Source: Roseibium sp. (GTDB taxonomy: Bacteria; Pseudomonadota; Alphaproteobacteria; Rhizobiales; Stappiaceae). From it: DNA of 64,000 nucleotides. A program made the translations under genes and the position numbers. Positions 27,990 through 37,508 of the stretch are shown here, one piece after another. Under the pieces are notes generated by a model that had not been told where the DNA came from, searched no databases, and saw only the letters and a program-made list of their open reading frames with translations. The stretch spans positions 636,378-700,377 of the forward strand of contig JAEPML010000001.1 of NCBI GenBank assembly GCA_017643925.1. The letters are read 5' to 3'. Numbering within the stretch: position 1 is the stretch's first letter; every line of letters begins with the position of its first letter.

Positions 27990-29651
27990 ATGGGCATGCA
28001 GTCCTTTGCCCAGTTGCTCGACAGGCTCTCCCTGGAACCGCGCCGCCTTGCCAAGGAGCGGCTTCTCGTCCGGTATTTCCGTGATACGCCAGACCCTGAC
28101 CGCGGCTACGCGTTGGCCGCGCTCACGGGTGAGCTGACCTTCAAGCATGCAAAGCCCGCCTTGCTGAGAAGCCTTGTCAGCGAGCGCACCGATCCGCAGC
28201 TGTTTGCCCTGTCCTATGATTTTGTGGGGGACCTGTCCGAGACGATCGCTCTCATCTGGCCGGAGAACGAGGTGAAGCAGACGGAACAGGTCACAGACCT
28301 GTCGCTGTCAGGCCTGGTGTCTCAGCTCGAGCAGGCCGGCAAGACAGATGTTCCGCGCCTTCTGAACACCTGGCTGGACAGCCTCGACGAAACCGGCCGC
28401 TGGGCCTTGCTGAAACTCGTTACGGGTGGAATGCGGGTTGGGGTTTCAGCCCGTCTCGCCAAGACGGCGGTGGCGCGCCTTGGTTCTCTCAAGGTTGCTG
28501 ACATCGAAGAAGTCTGGCACGGGCTGAAGCAACCTTACGCATCGCTGTTTGCCTGGGCGGAAGGACGCGCAGAGCGCCCTGAAAACGAAGATCCGGCACC
28601 ATTCCGGCCAGTCATGCTGGCGCATCCTCTGGATGCAGAGAAGGACACGGAACTGCTTCAGGCGTCCGATTTTGCCGTGGAATGGAAGTGGGACGGAATT
28701 CGCATCCAGGCTGCGGCAGGTAAAACGGAACAGGGCGATAGCGTCAGCCGCCTGTTCAGCCGCACGGGCGAGGACATCTCGCGGGCCTTTCCGGACGTCG
28801 TGGACCTGCTTCAGTTCAATGCCTGCATCGACGGTGAGCTGCTGATTGTTTCGGCGGGCAAAGTCCGCCCGTTTTCCGATCTGCAAAAGCGCCTGAACCG
28901 GAAGACCGCAGGCCCGAAGCTCATCAGGGAGTATCCGGCGGCCATCCGTGCCTATGATCTTCTTTGGGAAGACGGTGAAGATTTGCGCAGCTTGCGCTTC
29001 CGTGAGCGCAGAACGAGGCTTGAGGCGTTTGTGGCTGGGCTGGACCGGGAAGGTATCGATCTATCGCCGATGGTTGCGTGTGACACATGGGACGACATTG
29101 CCCGGGCGCGTGACAATCCCGGCGACTTGCTGGAAGTTCATGACGCCGAGGCTGTCGAAGGTCTCATGCTCAAGCGCTGGCAGGCGCCGTATACGGGTGG
29201 CCGGCCGAAGGGGGAATGGTTCAAGTGGAAGCGGGATCCCTTCTTGATTGACGCGGTCCTGATGTACGCCCAACGGGGACACGGAAAAAGGTCTTCCTTC
29301 TATTCCGATTACACGTTTGGTGTCTGGCGACCGGCTGAAAACGGTGAGGAGCTCGTTCCGGTCGGCAAGGCCTATTTTGGCTTCACCGATGAGGAATTGC
29401 GCGAGATCGACCGCTTCGTCCGCCAGAACACCGTCAACAGGTTCGGGCCGGTCCGGGAGGTGACGCATGGCAAGGACGCCGGGCTCGTGCTCGAAGTGGC
29501 TTTCGAGGGATTGAACCGCTCGGGACGGCACAAGTCCGGTGTTGCGATGCGTTTCCCGAGGATCTCACGATTGCGATGGGACAAGTCTCCGGCAGAAGCC
29601 GACAGATTGCAGACACTCACCGCAATGCTGCCTGAACCCGGAGATGGATAA
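27990..29651 (+). CDS. ATP-dependent DNA ligase of the ligase-associated repair system
   Basis: An ATP-dependent ligase of about 550 residues. The start is ATG 27990 or 27996 (MGMQSFAQLL...), since family members begin with a short M-x-F-A-x-LL segment; the frame to 27804 overlaps the chemoreceptor gene, and a TTG at 27960 sits too close to GGGGAGG. Domains: N-terminal helical region (1-200), nucleotidyltransferase with motif I EWKWDGIR (lysine adenylated), motif III CIDGELL, motif IV EGLMLKRW, and the OB fold to the end. It matches TIGR04120, the ligase partner of the Lhr-type helicase, MBL exonuclease and PdeM found at 2.6-7.0 kb. Confidence 0.88.
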   Translation: MGMQSFAQLLDRLSLEPRRLAKERLLVRYFRDTPDPDRGYALAALTGELTFKHAKPALLRSLVSERTDPQLFALSYDFVGDLSETIALIWPENEVKQTEQVTDLSLSGLVSQLEQAGKTDVPRLLNTWLDSLDETGRWALLKLVTGGMRVGVSARLAKTAVARLGSLKVADIEEVWHGLKQPYASLFAWAEGRAERPENEDPAPFRPVMLAHPLDAEKDTELLQASDFAVEWKWDGIRIQAAAGKTEQGDSVSRLFSRTGEDISRAFPDVVDLLQFNACIDGELLIVSAGKVRPFSDLQKRLNRKTAGPKLIREYPAAIRAYDLLWEDGEDLRSLRFRERRTRLEAFVAGLDREGIDLSPMVACDTWDDIARARDNPGDLLEVHDAEAVEGLMLKRWQAPYTGGRPKGEWFKWKRDPFLIDAVLMYAQRGHGKRSSFYSDYTFGVWRPAENGEELVPVGKAYFGFTDEELREIDRFVRQNTVNRFGPVREVTHGKDAGLVLEVAFEGLNRSGRHKSGVAMRFPRISRLRWDKSPAEADRLQTLTAMLPEPGDG

Positions 29652-29807
29652 TTGGGGTTGAGCGATTTAGCATTTGAATAAATCGGTTTTGGTCGTGCTT
29701 TGGCCACGGAAATATGTCATCGATCATGGGTAGGATCGGCTTGGAATTGCCGGAGATCCGGCCAGCGGATGTGTGAAGCCGTGTCGGATCACGATTGGAG
29801 AGATTTG

Positions 29808-30356
29808 ATGATCAACCGAAACAGTTTGTCTTCTGTGCTCGCTGGTGGCCTTTCGGCGGTATTGCTCCTGTCGGTATCTGCACTGGCCCAGGACAAGATT
29901 GACCCGGTGCTTGCCGAAGCTGTTACGGAGGGGCAACCGGAGCGCTATTCGCTGGTGGCGATCGACGGTGATGTTCTTCGGGTGGACCGGCAAAACGGGA
30001 CGGTTTCCGTCTGCCAGGAACAAAACGACGCCTGGCGCTGCAGCCCGGTTCCTCTTGCCGAAGATGCTTATCTGGCCGAGATCAACGAACTCGCCGAGGA
30101 AGTTGATCGCCTGACTGCCCGCCTGGAACAGCTCGAAAGCGAGGAAGGCAGCGGTCCCTCTTCGGATGAACCGGATATGGAGAAAGTCGAGCCCGAACAA
30201 GGTGACAAGCCGGATGAGGATCGCACCGTTCTGAGCCAGGAAGACGAAGAAGAGCTGGAGAAAGTTCTTACCTTCACTGAAAGCGCCATGCGGCGGTTTT
30301 TCGGCATGGTGCGCGATTTGCAGAAAGATTTCGAGGAAGACGGCAGCAACAACTGA
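29808..30356 (+). CDS. Secreted acidic coiled-coil protein, function unknown
   Basis: A 182-residue protein from the ATG at 29808 (GGAG seven bases upstream). A signal peptide (about 1-26, ending SALAQ) precedes a small domain (YSLVAIDGDVLRVDRQNGTVSVC...RCSP, with two cysteines that may pair) and a heptad-like helix (LAEINELAEEVDRLTARLEQLE). The C-terminal half is very acidic and may be disordered. It resembles many alphaproteobacterial periplasmic proteins with no known function; I cannot name a role. Confidence 0.65.
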   Translation: MINRNSLSSVLAGGLSAVLLLSVSALAQDKIDPVLAEAVTEGQPERYSLVAIDGDVLRVDRQNGTVSVCQEQNDAWRCSPVPLAEDAYLAEINELAEEVDRLTARLEQLESEEGSGPSSDEPDMEKVEPEQGDKPDEDRTVLSQEDEEELEKVLTFTESAMRRFFGMVRDLQKDFEEDGSNN

Positions 30357-30391
30357 CCTGCCGCCGCCCTGCTGAAACATGGCGCGTGCTG

Positions 30392-31261
30392 TTATTGGAT
30401 GAGCATCTTGCTGAGCGCCTGGTGGGCATCATCCGGCAGTGATACCGCTTTCCGGTCGGTTAAATGCATGGTCAGCGCAACGACGTCCAGGGTCGCTGCC
30501 AACCGTCCCGTCCGGCTCTCGAAAAGATGGTGCCGCATCGAGAATGTGCGCGAGGAAACACCTGTGAACCCTGTGTAAACTGCGACCGCGTCGCCGGTCT
30601 TCAGTGGCGTTGCCCAGGTCAGTTTCATCTCGACGGCAACCCGGCCAAGACCATGCTCTGTCAGATAGGCATGTGTCATGGGTGTTCGTTCCCAGACATG
30701 TGCGACCGCGTCCGTGCAGCAGGACAGGGCGAACCGGTCATCGGCCTTTCCATCCGTCGCAATGTCGCGGGGCAGAACTGTGCCGCGAAAACAGATTTCG
30801 GCACCATTGGCCTGAACGGAAGACGTGGTCACCTTCAGGCCGGCTGGGCCCGCCTGCAATCCTCTTGGCGCGGCTTCGGTGATCATCGGCGACTGGAAGT
30901 CCTTGAACCGCTGCCGCAGTGTTTTCGCCGAATTCACGTTTGGCTCATAGCCGTCAAAGGCCGTCGCGGCGAGGGCGCCCGTGCTCCTGTTGCGCATCTC
31001 GTGAACGACCGTGAGTATGTGGGGCCCATCGAAGGCAACGCTCGAGTTTACGGTGATCAGGTCTCCCGTGCGCAGCTCCTTGTGGTAGCGGACATGACGG
31101 ACCCGGCGGGCACCAACCAGCGTTTCACCAAGACCGGACAGAAGTCGAAACTGACGATCGGCTTCTTCAAATCGGCTAAAGTAAAACTGAACGTTGAGAT
31201 GGTCGTTTTCGTCGCATTCCCATTTATTGACAAAAGAAAAAAGCGTTTCTTGAAGAGTCAT
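30392..31261 (-). CDS. Double-hotdog acyl-CoA thioesterase-like protein
   Basis: A 289-residue protein with two hotdog domains. The first carries the 4HBT-type active-site region (VNKWECDENDHLNVQFY, with the Asp/Asn-His pair near residue 20), the second (about 140-285) a DAVAHVWERT and TWATPLKTGDAV block. The layout resembles acyl-CoA thioesterases such as those linked to carnitine/betainyl-CoA metabolism, but no such genes flank it. Substrate unknown. Confidence 0.7.
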   Translation of the reverse strand: MTLQETLFSFVNKWECDENDHLNVQFYFSRFEEADRQFRLLSGLGETLVGARRVRHVRYHKELRTGDLITVNSSVAFDGPHILTVVHEMRNRSTGALAATAFDGYEPNVNSAKTLRQRFKDFQSPMITEAAPRGLQAGPAGLKVTTSSVQANGAEICFRGTVLPRDIATDGKADDRFALSCCTDAVAHVWERTPMTHAYLTEHGLGRVAVEMKLTWATPLKTGDAVAVYTGFTGVSSRTFSMRHHLFESRTGRLAATLDVVALTMHLTDRKAVSLPDDAHQALSKMLIQ

Positions 31262-31720
31262 AGTGTTGTTTTGGATATCCGGTTTATCAAATCAGTCGAA
31301 ATTTCACTCGAAACATTAGTTGCCCTGTTTCAGGAGATTATCAATCAAAAATGTAACATGTGGAAAATTCGTCAAATGAAACAGATTCTTGAGAGCGTCG
31401 GCTGAATTCAAGATAAGCAAGAGTATTAAATCCTTGGTTGCTTTTCATCTTGCTGCCGCTCACGAGTTGCTTTTGGGACGCTACGCAATAGACCCTAGTC
31501 AAAATTGGCGAGCTGATGTCCGTTGCAAGCTGACTTATCCTCGTTGGTCCAAAGCATGGTTTGACTTGCCTGCAAATTGTGAGGCAAACATAGACAATAA
31601 GAGTCCGCAACACGGAGCCCAGGTACCCGAGAAAACGCCAGGAAGCGGATCGGGAGACTGCCAGGCTCGGCATCGCCGGTGGTGAAGCGGGACCAAGACC
31701 GTTGAGGGAGGAATAACAAC
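31262..31720. other. Intergenic region with no supported gene
   Basis: A 459-base region, clearly more AT-rich than its flanks (for example 31290-31400), between the divergent thioesterase and LuxR-type regulator genes. Short frames on both strands (such as 31341-31673 minus) have no protein features or ribosome-binding site. It may contain long leaders or a small RNA; I see no specific structure. Confidence 0.5.
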
Positions 31721-32401
31721 GTGTCCGCGACTTCTTATCGGTTTATCATTGCAGACGACCATCCCCTGTTTCGCGGGGCATTGCGTCAAACGCTTGAGAC
31801 ACAGTATCCCGACGCGACAATCCTGGAAGCAGGAGCGCTTGAAGACGTGACATCGCGTCTCGAACAGGATGGCGACATAGATCTGATCCTCCTGGACCTG
31901 ACAATGCCGGGGATGCGCGGATTCTCGGGCCTGATGTACTTGCGCGCGCAGTTTTCCGGTGTGCCGGTGGTTGTTGTGTCGGCCAACGAAGACCCGCAGG
32001 CCATTCGCCGTGCGATCGAGTTCGGCGCGTCAGGTTTTATTCCCAAATCTCACGGCATCGAAGTGATCAAGGAAGCTCTTGGGGAGGTGATGGCAGGCAA
32101 CATGTGGACACCACCGGATGTTGACCTTTCCGCCGACGATGGCAGTGGCGACCTTGTTCAAAGACTGGCGACGCTGACCCCGCAACAGGTGCGCGTGCTC
32201 ATGATGCTTTCCGAAGGGCTGTTGAACAAGCAGATCGCCTATGAGCTGTCGGTTTCCGAAGCCACCGTCAAGGCACACGTATCTGCCATCCTGCAGAAAC
32301 TCGGTGTCGAAAGCCGCACCCAGGCGGTGATTGCCGCTTCCAAGATAGAAGCAGGCCAGTGGCAGATCGGCGGCGAAGAGGAGCAGGCTGCAGAAGCCTG
32401 A
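31721..32401 (+). CDS. LuxR/NarL-type response regulator
   Basis: A 226-residue regulator with GTG start (GGGAGG 11 bases upstream). Receiver domain residues 1-125 with D59 as phospho-acceptor (LLDLTMPGM) and the conserved acidic pair near residue 11-12; helix-turn-helix of the LuxR type at about 150-215 (LTPQQVRVLMML..., SEATVKAHVSAILQKLGV). It converges with the symporter-hybrid kinase gene, 56 bases apart, and that kinase is its likely partner. This pair recurs in proteobacteria (CbrA-like sensor kinases with LuxR-type regulators). Confidence 0.88.
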   Translation: MSATSYRFIIADDHPLFRGALRQTLETQYPDATILEAGALEDVTSRLEQDGDIDLILLDLTMPGMRGFSGLMYLRAQFSGVPVVVVSANEDPQAIRRAIEFGASGFIPKSHGIEVIKEALGEVMAGNMWTPPDVDLSADDGSGDLVQRLATLTPQQVRVLMMLSEGLLNKQIAYELSVSEATVKAHVSAILQKLGVESRTQAVIAASKIEAGQWQIGGEEEQAAEA

Positions 32402-32457
32402 TTCAATAATCCAGCCAAATCCGTTGAAGTTATAGGGCAGACGATGTCTGCCCGATC

Positions 32458-35400
32458 CTATTCTGCTGCCTGTCCGGACTGGCACCGTGTCAGATGCGCG
32501 CGCAAGGCAGCGGGCTTGACCGGTTTGTTGAAGAAGGCGATGTCCTTTTCGCTTGCTTCCGTCCGGACCGCTCGGCTGCGGTCAGCCGTTATCAGGATTG
32601 CCGGAATGTGCGCGCCGAACTTCCAGCGAAGCTTGACGATGGCCTCGATGCCGGTGCCGTGATCCAGATGATAGTCAGCGAGGATGACATCGGGTGTCAG
32701 GCCCGCTCTGTTCAGTTCAGAAGCCGCCTCCACTTCGTCGGGGGCCGTGAAAACATGGCAATTCCAGTTGGACAGAAGATGCCTCATGCCACTCAAGATG
32801 TCCGGTTCGTTGTCGATGGCGACGACGCAGAGACCTTCCAGCTGGCCAGCAGATACAGGCACCTGCTGGACGGCAGCCACGTCCGGCATGGCTGCCGACC
32901 GCGGCAGCTCGACGGTGAAGCAGGAGCCCTTGTTCATTTCTGAACGCAGTTCAACCGGGTGATTGAGGACGTGACTGATCCGTTCCACGATCGACAGGCC
33001 CAGACCCAGCCCCTTTGCCACCCGCATTCCGTCGTCAAGCCGGTGAAATTCCTGGAAAATCGCTTTCTGTTTGCTTTCCGGAATTCCCATGCCGGTGTCG
33101 TGGATTTCCACGATGACCCTGTTTCCGCGCCGGCGGCACCCGACCAGTACACGGCCTTTCTGCGTGTATTTGAGCGCATTCGAGACAAGGTTTTGAAGCA
33201 GCCGTCGCAGCAGCCTTCGGTCCGTGCGAACGGACAGGGAGGTCGAGACGATCCGGAGCTCCAGACCCTTGTCCTCGGCAACCGGTTGAAAGTCCAGAGC
33301 AAGACCGCGCAGCAGTTCATCCAGCCGGAATACGGTCGGTTCGGGTTTCAGCGCACCGGTGTCGAGCCTTGAAATGTCGAGAACGGCGCCGAGAATATCC
33401 TCGACCGATTCAAGCGCCAGTTCGACATTGCGCACAAGCTCACCTTCCTGGCCTGCCTGAAGTTTCTCGACCAGGACGGAGGCATACAGTCTGGCGGCGT
33501 TCAAGGGCTGAAGAATGTCATGGCCGGCTGCAGCCAGGAACCGTGTCTTTCCGATGTTTGCCTCTTCGGCGGCATGCGTTGCCTCCACCAGGCGTTCGTT
33601 CACATGGGTGAGTTCTTCGGTTCTTTCGCGCACACGGCGTTCAAGGGTTTCGTTTGCACGGGCCAGAGCCTCTTCAGCCATGACGCGTTCTGTGATGTCG
33701 GTGTAGGTTGTGACGATGCCGCCATCGGGCATCGGGCTGATGCGCACCTCGAAAACCGTACCGGTGGATTCCAGGCGTTCCTGAAAGGTCTCCTGGATAA
33801 GCACCAGTTTCTCCAGGCGGTCGGCGACGATCGTTTCGGCATGGCCGGGGCCATGCTCGCCCCGTTCGGCATTGAACCGCAGGATGGAGTCCAGAGTTGT
33901 TCCCACCTGGCCGTATTCAGCCGGCAGGCCCAGCAGGTCTCGGAACTGCCTGTTCCAGCAGATCAGCCTCAGATCCCGGTCGAACACGCCAATGCCCTGC
34001 CGGACCTGGTTGAGTGCGGTCTGCAGGAGGTCGCGGTTGTACTGGATGGCGATCGAGGCATCGTCCAGAAGCTTGACGGCCCCCTTGGTGGACGGGTCGT
34101 GCCGCTTCATCATCAGGGTCAGGACCAGCCGCGAAGAGGCCGCGCCGATGGCACTAGCAAGAATCTGCTCGGAAAACCTGAGAAGGCTCGCATCGGCCAT
34201 CGTGTTCGGATCCAGCTGGATCCCGCGCTCGCTGGCAAATCTCTGGAAGGACCTTTCCGTTCGCTCCTCGCCCAGATAGCGGGCGACTGTTGCCTGTAGG
34301 TCACCCGAGGTTACCGACGTTCGCCAGTAGCGAAGGCTTGGCGACTGCGTGAACTCTGCAGGTACGAAAACATTTGCCTGAAGTGTTTCTGCCGGCAGAG
34401 GTTTGCGAAGAAAGGAGAGGCCGACGAACAGCACGATATTGACAAGCAAGCTCCAGAGCGTTCCGTGAATGAACGGATCCATCTCCAGTCCCAGAAGGGC
34501 CTGCGGATTGAGGAAGCTTATGCCGAAGGGGCCGGTCTGGAGGAAACCGTCCGAGACAAGTCCGGACTGCGCGAAGGTCGGCAGAAGCAGCGTGTAGCCC
34601 CATAGAACAAAGCCGCCAAACAGGCCTCCCATGGCTCCAAGTGCCGTGGCGCGGCGCCAGATCAAGGCGCCGAAGAAGGCCGGCGCGAATTGCGCGATCG
34701 CCGCGAAGGAAAGCAGTCCGATCGAAACAAGGGCAGCCGTGTCTCCAGCCGCCCGATAATAGGCATAGGCAAGCAGCAGGATTGCGAAAATGGCAAGACG
34801 CCGGATGGTCAGCAGCTGGCGGCTCATGTCACGCCCGCTGGTGTTGACGATTTCATCCTCGCTGTGACGGCGCAGCAGGAGCGGCACAACAATGTCGTTG
34901 GAGATCATGATGGCAAGGGCAACGGTCGCCACGATCACCATTGCCGTCGCCGCAGAGAGCCCGCCGATAAAGACAAACAGCGCGAGCCAGTACTGACCTG
35001 CATCCAGCGGAAGTGCGAGCACGAACGTGTCCGGATTGATGTCCTGGCCGAAACGCAGCATGCCGGCAGCGGCAATCGGGATCACGAACAGGTTGATCAG
35101 CACCAGGTAGAGTGGAAACATCCAGGTGGCCCGGCGCAGCTCCGCGTCGGAGTTGTTTTCGGTCACTGTGACATGGAACTGGCGCGGCAGCAGCAGGATC
35201 GCGAATGCCGACAGCATTGTCAGTACGATCCAGTTTCCGGTGTTGATCGGTTGTTCGAAGACACTGGCAACTTCAGGCGCTTCGGAGATCGCCCTGACCA
35301 GGTCGAAGGGCCCGTCGAAAAGAGCGTAGGTGACCCAGATGCCAACCGCCAGAAAGGCTACAAGTTTGACGACCGCTTCGGCTGCGATCGCCAGCATCAG

Positions 35401-35979
35401 CCCTTCCTGGTGTTCCGTTGCATCGATGTGACGCGTGCCGAAAGCCCAGGTGAAGATTGCCATGCCGAGCGCAATCATCAGCGTGATGTCGTCGAAGATC
35501 GGCGCAAACATGAAGCCTGGCGAAATCAGGTCTCCGGCCAGCGTCGTGATCGACAGGGACAATGCCTTTAGCTGCAAGGCGATGTAAGGAATGACACCGA
35601 TCACGGCGATAATGGTGGCGAGTGCAGCGACAGACTGACTTTTGCCGTAACGGGCACCAATGAAATCAGCGATCGACGTGATGCTTTCCGACTTGGAAAT
35701 CCTGATGATTCTCTGCAGCAGGGGATAGCCGAGAGCAAACACGAGCAACGGACCGATATAAATTGTCAGGAATTCGATGCCCGTCCGGCTGGCATTGCCG
35801 ACGGACCCGAAGAAGGTCCAGGATGTGCAATAGACGGACAGGGAAAGCGCATAGATGAAGGGCCGCCCGCGTGACCGCGACGTCTTCCCCCTTGTCACGC
35901 GGTCGCCGTAGCTGGCGATTGCGAACAAGAACAGGATGTAGGCCGTAGCGGCCAGTATCACGAGCCATCCATGCAGCAT
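32458..35979 (-). CDS. Solute-symporter-linked hybrid histidine kinase (CbrA/PutP-like)
   Basis: A 1173-residue protein when started at the ATG at 35979 (a GTG at 35988 is also possible). Residues 1-525 form a sodium:solute symporter-like membrane domain with about 13 segments, with basic residues after SRSRGRPFIYALSLSVYCTSW. Residues about 660-765 are a PAS domain, about 770-810 a coiled coil, the phospho-acceptor histidine is H820 (AAAGHDILQPL), followed by the ATP-binding domain with DTGMGIP and GLGLGLSI, and a C-terminal receiver with D1102 (ILADYHLD) and lysine K1152. It probably senses a transported solute, perhaps an amino acid; the ligand is not evident. Convergent LuxR regulator at 31721 is a likely partner. 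Confidence 0.88.
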   Translation of the reverse strand: MLHGWLVILAATAYILFLFAIASYGDRVTRGKTSRSRGRPFIYALSLSVYCTSWTFFGSVGNASRTGIEFLTIYIGPLLVFALGYPLLQRIIRISKSESITSIADFIGARYGKSQSVAALATIIAVIGVIPYIALQLKALSLSITTLAGDLISPGFMFAPIFDDITLMIALGMAIFTWAFGTRHIDATEHQEGLMLAIAAEAVVKLVAFLAVGIWVTYALFDGPFDLVRAISEAPEVASVFEQPINTGNWIVLTMLSAFAILLLPRQFHVTVTENNSDAELRRATWMFPLYLVLINLFVIPIAAAGMLRFGQDINPDTFVLALPLDAGQYWLALFVFIGGLSAATAMVIVATVALAIMISNDIVVPLLLRRHSEDEIVNTSGRDMSRQLLTIRRLAIFAILLLAYAYYRAAGDTAALVSIGLLSFAAIAQFAPAFFGALIWRRATALGAMGGLFGGFVLWGYTLLLPTFAQSGLVSDGFLQTGPFGISFLNPQALLGLEMDPFIHGTLWSLLVNIVLFVGLSFLRKPLPAETLQANVFVPAEFTQSPSLRYWRTSVTSGDLQATVARYLGEERTERSFQRFASERGIQLDPNTMADASLLRFSEQILASAIGAASSRLVLTLMMKRHDPSTKGAVKLLDDASIAIQYNRDLLQTALNQVRQGIGVFDRDLRLICWNRQFRDLLGLPAEYGQVGTTLDSILRFNAERGEHGPGHAETIVADRLEKLVLIQETFQERLESTGTVFEVRISPMPDGGIVTTYTDITERVMAEEALARANETLERRVRERTEELTHVNERLVEATHAAEEANIGKTRFLAAAGHDILQPLNAARLYASVLVEKLQAGQEGELVRNVELALESVEDILGAVLDISRLDTGALKPEPTVFRLDELLRGLALDFQPVAEDKGLELRIVSTSLSVRTDRRLLRRLLQNLVSNALKYTQKGRVLVGCRRRGNRVIVEIHDTGMGIPESKQKAIFQEFHRLDDGMRVAKGLGLGLSIVERISHVLNHPVELRSEMNKGSCFTVELPRSAAMPDVAAVQQVPVSAGQLEGLCVVAIDNEPDILSGMRHLLSNWNCHVFTAPDEVEAASELNRAGLTPDVILADYHLDHGTGIEAIVKLRWKFGAHIPAILITADRSRAVRTEASEKDIAFFNKPVKPAALRAHLTRCQSGQAAE

Positions 35980-36261
35980 TGTTTGGTTCACCGTCCTCCC
36001 AAACGGTTCAGGTGCCAGGACCGAACTGCGTGGATCGTGCCACGCTATCTTGTGACCAGCCTGTCTGACGAACAGGATCGGACCACAGCTCAATCGATAA
36101 GTCCATTCGCCTTGCGTACAAGACTGAAACTGCTCGGTTTCCCGACTTCGTCTCCTATCTGATTGATCAGGGATTGTGAAGTTGGGTTCAAATCCTTTCA
36201 TAAATCAACGCGGGTCAAACCAAGTATGATGCGCCAAAAGCGAAATGAGGGGATACGCCAA

Positions 36262-37434
36262 GTGACCAATCTGATCGACCGTCTCAGTCCCGAGGCAAGG
36301 CATGCGCCGGAAAGCGGAATTGTCGAGGTTTTCAACGCTGGCTGGGGCCGGGAGGACCTGATTCCACTTTGGGCAGGAGAGGGCGACCTCCCAACGCCGG
36401 AGTTTATCTGCCGGGCTGCCAAGGCATCCATGGACCGCGGCGAGACGTTCTACACGTATCAGCGTGGCATCCCGCAACTTCGCGAGGCCATTGCGGCCTA
36501 CCACATTGATCTGTACGGAAAGGCGTTTTCACCGGAACGGTTTTTTGTCACCGGGTCCGGCATGCAGGCCATCCAGCTGACCGTCCAGGCCGTTGCCGGG
36601 CCTGGCAAGGAAGTCATTGTGCCGACGCCGGCCTGGCCAAACATCAATGCTGCGGTTGAAATTCATGGTGCTCGTGCAGTCTCTGTTCCGTTGCGCGAAA
36701 GCCCGGATGGCTGGAACCTGCATGTCGAGGACATCGAGGGGGCAATCACGCCCGCGACGACGGCTCTCTTTCTGAACTCACCATGCAATCCGACCGGTTG
36801 GGTTGCGAGCAAAACCGTCCTCGAAGAGTTTTTGAACCTGGCCCGTCGTCACAAGCTCTGGATCATTGCGGACGAAATCTACGCCCAGTTTTATTACGGA
36901 GAGGGCGGTCGGGCGCCTTCATTCTACGATATCTGCAGCGACGATGATCAGGTGATTTTCGTCAACTCCATGTCTAAGAACTGGGCGATGACCGGATGGC
37001 GCATCGGATGGATTTCGGCTCCCCCTCAACTTGGTCAGGTTATTGAGAACCTGATTCAGTACTCAACATCAGGTGTTCCATCCAGCTCCCAATGGGCTGC
37101 TGTCGCCGCGCTGACGGAAGGCAAGGAGTTTCTTGCCGAGCAGGTTGAGCGGGCACGTATAGGACGGCAGTGTGTTCTGGAAGGGCTTCGCGGCATCAAT
37201 AGAATTAATGTCCAACCACCTGAGGGTGCGTTTTACCTGTTCTTCTCGATCGACGGTGTCAGTGACACCCGTCAATTCGCGCTTGACCTTGTCAGGCAGA
37301 CCGGCGTCGGGCTTGCTCCGGGGACGGCATTCGGCAAAGGGGGCGAAAACTACGTGCGCCTTTGCTACGCGCGCAAAAAAGATCACCTGGAGGCGGCCAT
37401 TCAACGAATTAGCGATTGGCTACCAGAGATTTAG
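36262..37434 (+). CDS. PLP-dependent class I/II aminotransferase
   Basis: About 390 residues from the GTG at 36262, which follows GAGGGG at 9 bases; the ATGs at 36226/36229 lack a ribosome-binding site. Fold-type I aminotransferase with SPCNPTG, DEIYAQ and the Schiff-base lysine K239 (NSMSKNWAMTGWRIGW) and the C-terminal arginine block (LCYARKKDHL). It is similar to aspartate/aromatic or pyridoxal-dependent subgroup I-gamma enzymes; the donor and acceptor are not determined. It is transcribed away from the symporter-kinase, so a link to amino-acid sensing is only suggestive. Confidence 0.85.
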   Translation: MTNLIDRLSPEARHAPESGIVEVFNAGWGREDLIPLWAGEGDLPTPEFICRAAKASMDRGETFYTYQRGIPQLREAIAAYHIDLYGKAFSPERFFVTGSGMQAIQLTVQAVAGPGKEVIVPTPAWPNINAAVEIHGARAVSVPLRESPDGWNLHVEDIEGAITPATTALFLNSPCNPTGWVASKTVLEEFLNLARRHKLWIIADEIYAQFYYGEGGRAPSFYDICSDDDQVIFVNSMSKNWAMTGWRIGWISAPPQLGQVIENLIQYSTSGVPSSSQWAAVAALTEGKEFLAEQVERARIGRQCVLEGLRGINRINVQPPEGAFYLFFSIDGVSDTRQFALDLVRQTGVGLAPGTAFGKGGENYVRLCYARKKDHLEAAIQRISDWLPEI

Positions 37435-37508
37435 CCATTTGACGGGTTGCTGGACTAAGTGATTCTCCTTAAAGCTTAAATGGACGCGATTTCCATTTGG
37501 GTTGAGGT

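Noticed and set aside
34690..35571. 293-residue plus-strand frame inside the symporter-kinase gene
   Set aside because: Charged, repeat-poor shadow of the membrane domain on the other strand.
36186..36200. GGTTCAAATCC-like T-loop of a tRNA
   Set aside because: The flanking bases do not pair as a T stem, and no acceptor or anticodon arm can be drawn.
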